Shown: piece by piece, positions 1 to 7,602 of the stretch
Layout: every line of letters begins with the position of its first letter
Position numbering within the stretch: the first letter of the stretch is position 1
Origin: Geobacter sp.
Lineage (GTDB): Bacteria; Desulfobacterota; Desulfuromonadia; Geobacterales; Pseudopelobacteraceae
Length of the DNA: 64,000 nt
Assembly (NCBI GenBank): GCA_009684515.1
Contig: WKKS01000001.1
Span: 62,001-126,000 of the forward strand
Direction: 5' to 3'
Notes under the pieces: generated by a model
Databases searched by the model: none
Told to the model about the DNA's origin: nothing
The model's input: only the letters and a program-made list of their open reading frames with translations
Position numbers and translations under genes: made by a program

Positions 1-793
1 ATTCAAAGACCGGCCCTTCGGTACAGACACAGCGGAAATCCGGTGTTTCGGGCGAATGTTTGTGTCCCGGTGCAACGCACCCCAGACAGGCACCCACGCC
101 GCAGGCCATGTAACCTTCCAGTGACACCTGGCAGGAAATGCCCCGCTCGGCGGCAATATTGGCTACAGCATTCAACATGCCATGCGGACCGCAGGCATAG
201 ATGGTGGCCTTGCCGTCCAAGGCATCCAGACGGCGCAGCAGCGCTTCGGTCACCAGACCGCACTCCCCCAGCGAACCATCCTCGGTGGCGGTATAACATT
301 CCACCCCCAGGCGCTCGAACTCGGTAATACAGAGGACATCGTCACGTGTCCGGCCACCGGCAAACAGCCGCACCGGCGACTTTTTGACCAGCTCTTTAGC
401 CAGCAGATAAAGCGGAGCCAAGCCAACACCGCCACCGACGATAAGCTTCTCCTCATCGTCCGCTCCAAGATCGAAACCTTTGCCCAACGGGCCAAGGATA
501 TCCAGCAGATCGGTCTTGTGCAGGGTTGAAAGCATGGCGGTCCCCTTCCCCACCACCCGGTACAGCATCTCGAAATACGGCTGGGTCATGGCGCCGCTCT
601 GTGCTGGAATATGAACGCCGACATCAAAGACACCGAATGGACGCCTTAACAGTGGATCAATGGCGCCGTTGACCCGCACCATTACAAATTGGCCGGGCGC
701 GGCGCTGGCAAATTCGGGGGGAGCGGTCATGCGCATCCGCCAGTAACCGGGCGAGACCTCCGCATTGGAAAGAATCATGGATGTAAACTGCAT
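1..793 (-). CDS. pyrK: Dihydroorotate dehydrogenase electron-transfer subunit, 3' end outside window
   Basis: PyrK carries electrons from the type 1B dihydroorotate dehydrogenase PyrD to NAD in pyrimidine synthesis. It starts at the ATG at 793 and reads without a stop to base 1, about 264 codons, so only the last residues are missing. The N-terminal half is a ferredoxin-reductase-type FAD domain (RRPFGVFDV near residue 45) and the middle holds the nucleotide-binding loop GGGVGLAPL. Near the end are the cluster cysteines, CGVGACLGC at about 231-239 and a fourth Cys at 255 or 257, which bind the [2Fe-2S] centre typical of PyrK. The start lies one base after the rimI stop, so the two are probably co-transcribed. 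pyrD is expected just outside the window. Confidence 0.9.
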   Translation of the reverse strand, partial: MQFTSMILSNAEVSPGYWRMRMTAPPEFASAAPGQFVMVRVNGAIDPLLRRPFGVFDVGVHIPAQSGAMTQPYFEMLYRVVGKGTAMLSTLHKTDLLDILGPLGKGFDLGADDEEKLIVGGGVGLAPLYLLAKELVKKSPVRLFAGGRTRDDVLCITEFERLGVECYTATEDGSLGECGLVTEALLRRLDALDGKATIYACGPHGMLNAVANIAAERGISCQVSLEGYMACGVGACLGCVAPGHKHSPETPDFRCVCTEGPVFE

Positions 794-794
794 C

Positions 795-1256
795 TTAGGT
801 TGTCTCCTTAATATTTTTTTCCATCAAAATCGCATTTTCGGTCGCTTCGTAATAGTTGGCCCTGATTCCGGTCCTTTTAAAGCCGAGCGCCTCGTACAAC
901 CCGATTGCCGCAAGGCCTGATTCACGAACTTCCAGAGCCATAAATTCGGCGTCTTTCTCCCTGGCCACTTCAAAAGCCTTTTCCATCAAATGACGTCCTA
1001 TCCCCCTGCCGCGCTGATCAACGGCTACGGCAATATCAAGTATCTGCGCTTCCTCAAACAATGACATCAGGCAGACATAACCGGCAATCCGGCCATCATA
1101 TTCTGCTATATAAGGAAAAGAGTGCGGTGAAGCGATTTCATGCTGGAAATGTTCACGTTTCCACGGTACCGGAAACGATGACTGTTCTATCAGCAGGACA
1201 GCATCAAGATCGGCTTCGCTCATCGGGCGTATGTTGGGAAGACTCTCTGGATTCAT
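795..1256 (-). CDS. rimI: Ribosomal-protein-alanine N-acetyltransferase
   Basis: A 153-residue GNAT-family acetyltransferase; RimI acetylates the N-terminal alanine of ribosomal protein S18. The acetyl-CoA loop is visible as QRGRGIGRHLM in the middle, followed by the family's EVRESGLAAIGLYEALGF. The reading frame stays open upstream to 1415, but that extension has no similarity to GNAT proteins and runs into the divergent marR promoter. I chose the ATG at 1256 because it gives the usual RimI length; an ATG at 1223 is also possible. No clear ribosome-binding site was seen for either. The stop is one base from the pyrK start. Confidence 0.85.
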   Translation of the reverse strand: MNPESLPNIRPMSEADLDAVLLIEQSSFPVPWKREHFQHEIASPHSFPYIAEYDGRIAGYVCLMSLFEEAQILDIAVAVDQRGRGIGRHLMEKAFEVAREKDAEFMALEVRESGLAAIGLYEALGFKRTGIRANYYEATENAILMEKNIKETT

Positions 1257-1315
1257 GACCGGACATAATATGTAAAGCGGCCTCTCTTGTAAACGCTTTA
1301 ATCTGTAATCCGGCA

Positions 1316-1343
1316 TTGACAGCATACTGACTATATGCATAAT
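1316..1343 (+). promoter_or_regulatory. Sigma70-type promoter with possible MarR operator
   Basis: TTGACA at 1316-1321 and CATAAT at 1338-1343 are separated by 16 bases. The spacer holds a short inverted repeat, GCATA (1322-1326) and TATGC (1334-1338). This is where an autoregulating MarR repressor would bind, but binding is inferred. The promoter excludes the longer marR start at 1342. Confidence 0.6.
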
Positions 1344-1374
1344 GAGGATTATTTTGAATGCGGGGTATAAAGAT

Positions 1375-1818
1375 ATGTACGACATAGAAAATAGCATTGG
1401 ATTCCTGCTTTCCAAGGGGTATCAACGTTCCTGGGCCCTGCTGCGGGAAGAGATCGACCAGTTTGATCTGACCCCGCCGCAATTCGGACTGTTGGCATTT
1501 CTCTGGCTAGAGGATGGCCTGACCCAGACGGAGTTATCCGAGAAGGGACAGATCGACCGCACCACTATCGGCGGGCTGATTGACCGCCTGGAAAAAACAG
1601 GCCTGGTGGAACGACGCCAGCATCCGCAAGACCGGCGGGCTTACAAAATCCACCTGACAAAACGCGGCCGCGATCTGGAAGGTCCATTGTGTGAATGCGC
1701 CAGACGGACCCTGGCCCGCTTCACCAAGGGTCTTAATGAACAGGAAGTCAATGAACTCAGGCGAATGCTGCTGATCTTGAGGGGAGAAAGGAGTGTCTAT
1801 GATTTTCCGACCTGCTAG
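1375..1818 (+). CDS. MarR-family transcriptional regulator of an efflux operon
   Basis: A 147-residue winged-helix repressor of the MarR family. The recognition region TELSEKGQIDRTTIGGLIDRL and the wing with RRQHPQDRRAYKIHLT are clear. The ATG at 1375 is chosen over an in-frame ATG at 1342 because the latter lies in the -10 element. It is the first gene of an operon with tolC-, emrA- and emrB-like genes and overlaps the tolC-like gene by 20 bases. By analogy with EmrR it probably represses the operon until a small, often phenolic or lipophilic, ligand binds. The ligand cannot be told from the sequence. Confidence 0.88.
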   Translation: MYDIENSIGFLLSKGYQRSWALLREEIDQFDLTPPQFGLLAFLWLEDGLTQTELSEKGQIDRTTIGGLIDRLEKTGLVERRQHPQDRRAYKIHLTKRGRDLEGPLCECARRTLARFTKGLNEQEVNELRRMLLILRGERSVYDFPTC

Positions 1819-3073
1819 TTTTATTTGCGCAGTTTTACTTTCCGTATCAGCTCAATGCTGGGCAGCACCGCTGACACTTCAGGAATGTTTGCAGAAAGCC
1901 AGGGAGAACAACCAGGCACTCAAGAGCGCCGCCTGGGATACCCGTCTGGCGCAGGAAAATCTGCGGCTGGCAACTTCAAGCGACTATCCGCGGATTGATG
2001 CCCAGGCCGGATACAGCATGCAACTGGCTCCCCAGGCGGTTATCATCAGCGGACGTACCGCCGAAACACAGGAACCGGATTATGCCTTCGCCGGACTTTC
2101 AGCCAACTACACGCTTTACGACTTCGGGCGGCGCGACTCCAGGAAGCAGCAGGCGCTTTCCGCTACGGATGCCGCAGTGCAAACCTTCGAATCAAAACGG
2201 AGTGACGTTGCGCTAAAGACCATTGAAACATGGTTCGGCATTCTTGAAACAGGCAAGCTGATCGATGCGGCCAGCGAAGAAGTAACCCAGGTAACGGAGC
2301 ATCGGCGGGTCGCCCAGGCACTTTTCGAGGAAGGTGTTGTTACCCGCAATGATGTGCTTCAAGCTGATGTCCGTCTGGCCGCCGCCCGCCAGAAGTTACT
2401 GACTCTCAGGAACCGGCGCGAAAACAGCTGGCTGTTCCTGAATTTCCTGACCGGCAGCGAACCCGGATTCAGGGCGGAACTGGACGAAAAGAGCACTCTG
2501 GCACCAGATCAGGTCTCGGATAAAGATCTGCTCTCCATCATACTGAAAAGACATGACATTCAGGCATTACAGTACGGAACCGTAGCAAGCGAGGCAGAGG
2601 TTGCCGAGAGCAGGAGCAGTTTTTTTCCAGAGCTGTATTCCCGACTGGCTCTGGATTATGTGCAGAATGACAAAGTCCGGGAGCAGGCGATCATGTCGGC
2701 CACAGTCGGCATTAAATTCAACCTGTTTGACGGTTATGCCAGCACATCAATCAGAGAGAAGGCGATCAAAAACCGCTCACGTCTCCAGGACACCCTCAAA
2801 CTGGCGCAGCAGCAGGCGCTGTTTGAAATTGACAGCGCCAGAAATGACGCGGCAGTGTCAAAGGAGCGGATTGGCGTGGCCGAATCTTCCATCCGGCAGA
2901 GTGAGGAAAATCTGCGCATTAACCAGGAAAGATATCGGGAACGGGTTGGAACCGCAACCGAGGTGCTGGATGCCCAGACTCTGGTTACTCAGTCCAAAAC
3001 CGATTATCACCAGGCCTATTATGAGTATCAGGTTGCCGTCGCACGCTTGAAGCGGGCGATCGGTGAACTGTAA
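1799..3073 (+). CDS. TolC-family outer-membrane efflux channel
   Basis: A 424-residue outer-membrane factor that provides the exit duct of a tripartite efflux pump. Residues 1-22 form a signal peptide ending SAQCWA before APLTLQECL, the usual start of mature TolC-like proteins. The rest is the duplicated coiled-coil/beta-barrel repeat, seen in the pair VTRNDVLQADVRLAAAR and VGTATEVLDAQTLVTQ. The ATG at 1799 has AAAGGAG five bases upstream; the GTG at 1793 overlaps that site and is rejected. It follows marR and precedes the emrA/emrB-like genes. Confidence 0.88.
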   Translation: MIFRPASFICAVLLSVSAQCWAAPLTLQECLQKARENNQALKSAAWDTRLAQENLRLATSSDYPRIDAQAGYSMQLAPQAVIISGRTAETQEPDYAFAGLSANYTLYDFGRRDSRKQQALSATDAAVQTFESKRSDVALKTIETWFGILETGKLIDAASEEVTQVTEHRRVAQALFEEGVVTRNDVLQADVRLAAARQKLLTLRNRRENSWLFLNFLTGSEPGFRAELDEKSTLAPDQVSDKDLLSIILKRHDIQALQYGTVASEAEVAESRSSFFPELYSRLALDYVQNDKVREQAIMSATVGIKFNLFDGYASTSIREKAIKNRSRLQDTLKLAQQQALFEIDSARNDAAVSKERIGVAESSIRQSEENLRINQERYRERVGTATEVLDAQTLVTQSKTDYHQAYYEYQVAVARLKRAIGEL

Positions 3074-3125
3074 TTGCTGTAATTAAACCGGATGAAGACG
3101 AATCGAAGAATATTGGAGGAAACGG

Positions 3126-4238
3126 ATGTCGGATGAGGAAATGAACCAGGCAACTCCGGTTGAGCCAGTTGAGACGGAAACAACTGGGGCAAAGAAACCG
3201 GCCATCAATAAACGAAAAAAGGCATTGCTCATACTGCTGATCATTATAATTGTTGGCGGATGGCTCGGCCTGAGAATGTTCATCAAAAGCAAGACCCATG
3301 TCGAGACTGACAACGCCTTTATCGAAGCACGGGTTGTGCCGGTCTCCTCCAAGGTTTCCGGCACGGTGGCCCGGGTGCTTGTGAAAGACAACCAGTTTGT
3401 CAAACAGGGTGAACTGTTGCTGGAGATCGATCAGAAAGACTATCTGCTGCAGGTATCTCAGGCTTCGGCGGGAGTCGGCGTGGCAGAGAACGAAACCGGC
3501 GGGGAGTACCTCAAGGTTGATGCGCTGCGGGCAGCGATGAACTCTGCCAAAGTGCGCCACGAGCAGGCTTCACTCGATCTTGAGCGTGGTGAAAAGCTGT
3601 ATGCCCGTGAAGTCATCCCCAAGGAGCAGCTCGACCGGTTGCGTACGGCCAAGCGCGTCAGCCAATCCCAGCTGAAAGAGACCGAAGAAAACATGAAGCG
3701 TGCCCAGGCCGAAGCCGGATTGGGGCTAAAGAACAGCAACAAGGCCAAGGTAATGGAGCGCCAGGCCCAACTTGACATAGCCCGGCTGAAGCTTTCCTAC
3801 ACTAAAATCTATGCCGCCCGTGACGGCTATATCACCAGAAAATCTATCGAACCGGGCGTCAACATCCAGGCCGGCCAGAACCTGATGGCACTGGTGCCGC
3901 TTCAGGATGCCTGGATCACCGCAAACTACAAAGAGCGCCAGATAACCCATCTCAAACCGGGCCAAAAGGTTGAATTCACTGTGGACGCCTATCCGGGACG
4001 GACTTTCAGCGGACGGGTCGACAGCATCATGGCCGGCACCGGCGCAGCCTTCTCGCTGCTGCCGCCCGAAAACGCCACCGGCAACTATGTCAAAGTTGTC
4101 CAGCGTCTGCCGGTCAAGATCGCCATCGACAGCGCTTCCGACCCGGAGCACCTCCTGCGGATCGGCATGAGCGTGATACCAACCATCCTGACCGAGCGCA
4201 GCAGCGCCGATGTTCTCAAGGATTTGAGCCCTTTTTAA
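3126..4238 (+). CDS. emrA: EmrA/HlyD-type membrane fusion protein
   Basis: A 370-residue periplasmic adaptor linking the inner-membrane transporter to the outer-membrane channel. A short cytoplasmic N-terminus is followed by one membrane helix at about residues 34-56 (ALLILLIIIIVGGWLGL). Then come the half-lipoyl segment VETDNAFIEARVVPVSSKVSG, a long helical hairpin at about 110-210, the second lipoyl half and the beta-barrel region (VNIQAGQNLMALVPLQDAWI). AATATTGGAGG lies before the ATG. Its stop codon is directly followed by the emrB ATG, so the two are translationally linked. Confidence 0.9.
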   Translation: MSDEEMNQATPVEPVETETTGAKKPAINKRKKALLILLIIIIVGGWLGLRMFIKSKTHVETDNAFIEARVVPVSSKVSGTVARVLVKDNQFVKQGELLLEIDQKDYLLQVSQASAGVGVAENETGGEYLKVDALRAAMNSAKVRHEQASLDLERGEKLYAREVIPKEQLDRLRTAKRVSQSQLKETEENMKRAQAEAGLGLKNSNKAKVMERQAQLDIARLKLSYTKIYAARDGYITRKSIEPGVNIQAGQNLMALVPLQDAWITANYKERQITHLKPGQKVEFTVDAYPGRTFSGRVDSIMAGTGAAFSLLPPENATGNYVKVVQRLPVKIAIDSASDPEHLLRIGMSVIPTILTERSSADVLKDLSPF

Positions 4239-5795
4239 ATGAGCGACGAAAAAAACATCAATAAATGGCTGATCACCATTACTGTCATGCTCCCCGCCAT
4301 CATGGAGATCATCGACACCTCGGTCGCCAACGTGGCCCTGCCGCACATGCAGGGGAGCCTCAACGCCGGCACCGATGAAGTCACCTGGGTCCTGACATCC
4401 TATCTGGTGGCAAACGCCGTGGTGCTGCCGATGACCGGCTGGCTGTCGCGGGTATTCGGGCGCAAGCGTTTCCTGATGACCTGCATCGTACTCTTCACGC
4501 TGGCATCGCTCTTGTGCGGCGCCGCTCCCAACCTGGGTTCACTGATATTTTTCAGGGTTTTGCAGGGGGCCGCCGGAGGGGCACTGATCCCGATCAGCCA
4601 GGCGATCCTGATGGAAACCTTTCCACCACATCAGCGCGGCATGGCCATGGCCATCTTCGGCGTCGGCGCCATGTTCGGACCTATTGTCGGACCGGCCCTG
4701 GGCGGCTGGATCACCGACAACATGAGCTGGCGCTGGATTTTCTACATCAATCTGCCGATCGGCATTATCGCCATGATCCTCTGCGCTTTTTTCATCTTTG
4801 ATCCGGCCTATCTCCGAAAACGGGCCAGCGCACTTAAAATCGATTATTGGGGGCTGTTTCTGCTGACGGTCAGCATGGGATCACTTCAGGTTGTGCTGGA
4901 TAAGGGACAACAGGAGGATTGGTTCAACTCGTCTTTTATTATAACTTTCAGCCTGATTTTCATAGCATCAATGATTGCACTGGTCTGGGTGGAATTGACC
5001 CACGAAACCCCGATCATCAATCTGCGCCTGTTCAAAAACGTTTCCTTCTCGGCCGGCAACCTGATCATGTTCGTGGTCGGCTTCTGCCTCTACAGCTCGA
5101 TCATGCTGATACCGCTCTTTCTGCAAACCCTGATGGGCTACTCAGCCACCAACGCCGGCATGGTCATGGCTCCCGGTGGTGTGGCTACGTTGATCACGAT
5201 GCCTTTCGTGGGCGCGGCCCTGGCCAAGCGCGACGGCCGCAAGATCGTTTTTGTCGGCCTGTTGCTGGGCGCGACCTCCATGTTCATCATGCAGGGGCTT
5301 AACCTGCAAGGGGCCTTCTGGAACTACACCTGGCCCCGCATTGTGCTGGGCTTCGGCCTGGCTATGATTTTCGTTCCGCTGACCACCGTCACCCTGGCGA
5401 CCATTTCCCGAGAAGAAATGGGCAACGCCACCGGCATGTTCAACCTGCTGCGCAACATCGGCGGCAGCGTCGGCATCGCCATGGCTGCCACACTGCTTGC
5501 CCGCTATCAGCAGTTTTACCAGACCGGTCTGGTTGCCAACGTTAATCCCTACAATCCGATCTGGCAGACCCGTATCGAAGGATTGAAACAGAGCCTGATT
5601 TCGAAAGGAATCGGACTTCACGAGGCCGACAGCAGCGCTCTTGGAATGGTGTATGGCGAAGTCCGCCGTCAGGCCGGTGCGCTGGCCTTCAACCGGATCT
5701 TTTTCATCATTGGACTGGCATTTCTGGTGATTATTCCGTTGTTGCTGCTGCTGAAGCGGACCAGACACGACGGTTCAAGCGGTGCGGGACATTAG
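4239..5795 (+). CDS. emrB: EmrB/QacA-type MFS multidrug transporter (DHA2, 14 TM)
   Basis: A 518-residue drug:proton antiporter of the inner membrane, DHA2 family. Family marks are the N-terminal MEIIDTSVANVALPHMQGSL (motif D1), the loop motif GWLSRVFGRKRF (motif A) and GPIVGPALGGWI with the proline/glycine-rich motif C. Hydrophobic segments fit 14 membrane helices, and the length is usual for EmrB. The start abuts the emrA stop. It ends at a hairpin terminator that it shares with the converging tungstate-type operon. Its substrate cannot be predicted. Confidence 0.9.
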   Translation: MSDEKNINKWLITITVMLPAIMEIIDTSVANVALPHMQGSLNAGTDEVTWVLTSYLVANAVVLPMTGWLSRVFGRKRFLMTCIVLFTLASLLCGAAPNLGSLIFFRVLQGAAGGALIPISQAILMETFPPHQRGMAMAIFGVGAMFGPIVGPALGGWITDNMSWRWIFYINLPIGIIAMILCAFFIFDPAYLRKRASALKIDYWGLFLLTVSMGSLQVVLDKGQQEDWFNSSFIITFSLIFIASMIALVWVELTHETPIINLRLFKNVSFSAGNLIMFVVGFCLYSSIMLIPLFLQTLMGYSATNAGMVMAPGGVATLITMPFVGAALAKRDGRKIVFVGLLLGATSMFIMQGLNLQGAFWNYTWPRIVLGFGLAMIFVPLTTVTLATISREEMGNATGMFNLLRNIGGSVGIAMAATLLARYQQFYQTGLVANVNPYNPIWQTRIEGLKQSLISKGIGLHEADSSALGMVYGEVRRQAGALAFNRIFFIIGLAFLVIIPLLLLLKRTRHDGSSGAGH

Positions 5796-5804
5796 ATGGG
5801 TGAA

Positions 5805-5834
5805 CCGAATGCAGTGCGGCATTCGGCTTATTTT
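5805..5834. terminator. Hairpin between converging emrB and ABC ATPase genes
   Basis: Perfect 8-base arms CCGAATGC (5805-5812) and GCATTCGG (5819-5826), followed on the plus strand by CTTATTTT. It ends the efflux operon. The ABC gene's own stop lies just inside the right edge, so the same hairpin could serve both strands. Confidence 0.75.
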
Positions 5835-6574
5835 ACAATTGCAGGGTGTGCCGTGCGACGGAAAGCCGCCACAAATTCGTTTACAGGATTTTCAATAACT
5901 TCCGCCGGGTTTCCTTCCTGAATGACAGCACCTTTATCCATGACTACCAATCGATCCACCACCCGCAGCGCCTCGATACGGTCGTGGGTTGCTATGATTG
6001 CCGCAGTACCGGATTCATGCAGGATCCGCCCCAGATCTTCCGCCAGCACAATTCTGGTCGGCAGATCGAGGCTGGAGAAAGGCTCATCCATCAAAATCAA
6101 TTCCGGTCTGACGGCAAAAGCGCGCGCCAGACTGACCCGTTGCGCCTCCCCGCCGGACAACTTGTGAGCCGAGCGCCCGGCCAGATGGCCAACTTTGAAA
6201 AGCTCCAGACTTTCCATACCCAGCGCCCTGGCTTCCGAACGCCGCGTCCCTCGAATGCGCAGACCTTCAGCCACATTATCCAGAACAGTCGTATCAAACA
6301 GCAGCGGTTCCTGAAATACCATGGCGATCCGTCGGCGATAGGCGGTTTCATCGCGCGAGGTAACCTCGGTTCCCTGAAACGATATCCGGCCGCTTTCACG
6401 TCCGACCAGACAGGCCAGCCCCAGAAGCAGACTGGATTTGCCGGCGCCGTTGGGGCCGATCACCGCCACTTTTTCCTCCGCTTTCACAGAAAAAGCCGGC
6501 AGATCAATCACCTGAACGCCACCGCGCTTGACCTTCAGATTTTCCACTTCAAGTAACGATATGATTTTTTTCAT
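5828..6574 (-). CDS. ABC transporter ATPase, tungstate type (TupC-like)
   Basis: A 248-residue ABC ATPase. Walker A GPNGAGKSS lies near residue 40, the Q-loop is FQEPLLF, the signature LSGGEAQRVSLARA, Walker B LILMDEPFSSLD, and the switch His is in ATHDR. Its start overlaps the permease stop by four bases. With the TupB-like permease it should power import of an oxyanion; tungstate is favoured by the permease type and by the Moco-like leader upstream. No substrate-binding protein gene is adjacent. Molybdate or another oxyanion cannot be excluded. Confidence 0.8.
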   Translation of the reverse strand: MKKIISLLEVENLKVKRGGVQVIDLPAFSVKAEEKVAVIGPNGAGKSSLLLGLACLVGRESGRISFQGTEVTSRDETAYRRRIAMVFQEPLLFDTTVLDNVAEGLRIRGTRRSEARALGMESLELFKVGHLAGRSAHKLSGGEAQRVSLARAFAVRPELILMDEPFSSLDLPTRIVLAEDLGRILHESGTAAIIATHDRIEALRVVDRLVVMDKGAVIQEGNPAEVIENPVNEFVAAFRRTAHPAIVK

Positions 6575-7269
6575 CGAGGACGCTCGCGCTGTTGAATAAC
6601 TGTCAGGAGGTAGTTGACACCGAACGCCAGCGCCAGCAGGATCAGTGACAAAGCGATCGCCACATCGAAGTTGCCCTTGCCGGTTTCCATCACCGTGGCG
6701 GTAGTCAGCACCCGCGTCTGTCCCTTGATATTGCCGCCAACCATGATCGAAGCGCCAACTTCGGAGATAACACCGCCGAAACCGGCCATCACGGCAGCCA
6801 GCAGCGGAAGACGCGATTCCCGCACCAGAATCCAGACCGTCTGCACCCTGGTTGCGCCAAGTGCCCGCACCTGAAGTTTGAGATTGGCGGGAAGGTTCTG
6901 GATCGATGCTATCGTGATTCCGGTTACGATCGGCGTGGCAATCACCGCCTGGGCGAAGATCATTGCAATCGGGGTGTAAAGTATCTCCAGAAACCCCATG
7001 GGACCGTTACGCCAAAGCAGGATTGTTACAAACAGACCGACCACTACCGGCGGCAATCCCATGCCGGTATTGACCAGACTGATCACCAACCGGCGCCCCG
7101 GAAAGGCGGACAGAGCCAGAAAAACTCCCATTGGTATTCCCATGAAAAGGCTCACCAGCGTTGCACTGCAAGATATCTTGAGTGACAGCAGCGTGATATC
7201 CAGCACCTCCCGATCAAGGGAGAAAATCAGATTCAGTGCGGTATGTATTCCTTCTAAAATCAGATTCAT
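6571..7269 (-). CDS. ABC transporter permease, tungstate type (TupB-like)
   Basis: A 232-residue inner-membrane permease of the TupB/ModB type with about five to six membrane helices. The cytoplasmic ATPase-docking loop is seen as LRVQTVWILVRESRLPLLAAVMAGFGGVISEVGA, containing the EAA-like segment. The sequence MNLILEGIHTALNLIF is typical of TupB N-termini. It is the first gene of a two-gene unit preceded by about 330 bases with a riboswitch-like structure and a terminator. tupA normally lies just upstream; here the upstream gene is gspE instead. Confidence 0.82.
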   Translation of the reverse strand: MNLILEGIHTALNLIFSLDREVLDITLLSLKISCSATLVSLFMGIPMGVFLALSAFPGRRLVISLVNTGMGLPPVVVGLFVTILLWRNGPMGFLEILYTPIAMIFAQAVIATPIVTGITIASIQNLPANLKLQVRALGATRVQTVWILVRESRLPLLAAVMAGFGGVISEVGASIMVGGNIKGQTRVLTTATVMETGKGNFDVAIALSLILLALAFGVNYLLTVIQQRERPR

Positions 7270-7361
7270 CAGAGTCCCATCGAAACCTGTTTTTAAACGC
7301 CAAAGCTGCCTATGACAACCTCTGTTATACCGGCAATCATTAAATCGGTGATAACATAATA

Positions 7362-7398
7362 ACCAAAAGCCCCTTCTCTGGCTGAACAGAAAAGGGGC
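7362..7398 (-). terminator. Intrinsic terminator in the leader of the tungstate-type operon
   Basis: Twelve-base arms with one mismatch, GCCCCTTTTCTG (7398-7387) and CAGAGAAGGGGC (7380-7369), six-base loop, followed on the minus strand by TTTTGGTTATT. It lies between the riboswitch-like element and the permease start, as expected for transcription attenuation. The 3' end of the element (about 7437-7445, CCTT..AAAAGGGG) repeats one arm's sequence and could compete for pairing; that is inference. Confidence 0.7.
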
Positions 7399-7436
7399 GC
7401 GGACGGATCGTTGAACGGCTCGTCATGCACTATATT

Positions 7437-7530
7437 CCCCTTTTCTAAGGAGGGCGGCGCTGTTTCCGGCGACACCCGCAGGTTGCAGGCCGTGAGGATT
7501 TTTCCCTGTTAGGCTTTGCAACTCGGAGAT
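7437..7530 (-). promoter_or_regulatory. Molybdenum/tungsten cofactor (Moco/Tuco) riboswitch-like element
   Basis: Read on the minus strand, this stretch has the ordered blocks CTCCGAG (7528-7522), ACAGGGAA (about 7510-7502), TCCTCACGGCC, GCCGGAAACAGCGCCGCC and a final CCTCC. I recognise these as Moco RNA-like blocks from memory; it was not run against the covariance model. It sits 168 bases upstream of the TupB-like permease with an intrinsic terminator between, the context in which this class controls oxyanion uptake. It is followed by no other gene. A cobalamin riboswitch shares an AGGGAA block but its other conserved blocks are absent. Confidence 0.62.
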
Positions 7531-7602
7531 TGGCAATTTGGAGCCGCACTATAACGGCAACAACAACGGCATGGCAAGCGATAATTACCGCAAAGCCGGT
7601 GG

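Noticed and set aside
7293..7475. 60-codon minus-strand frame in the leader of the tungstate-type operon
   Set aside because: It runs through the terminator hairpin and the 3' part of the riboswitch-like element, has no ribosome-binding site and no similarity.
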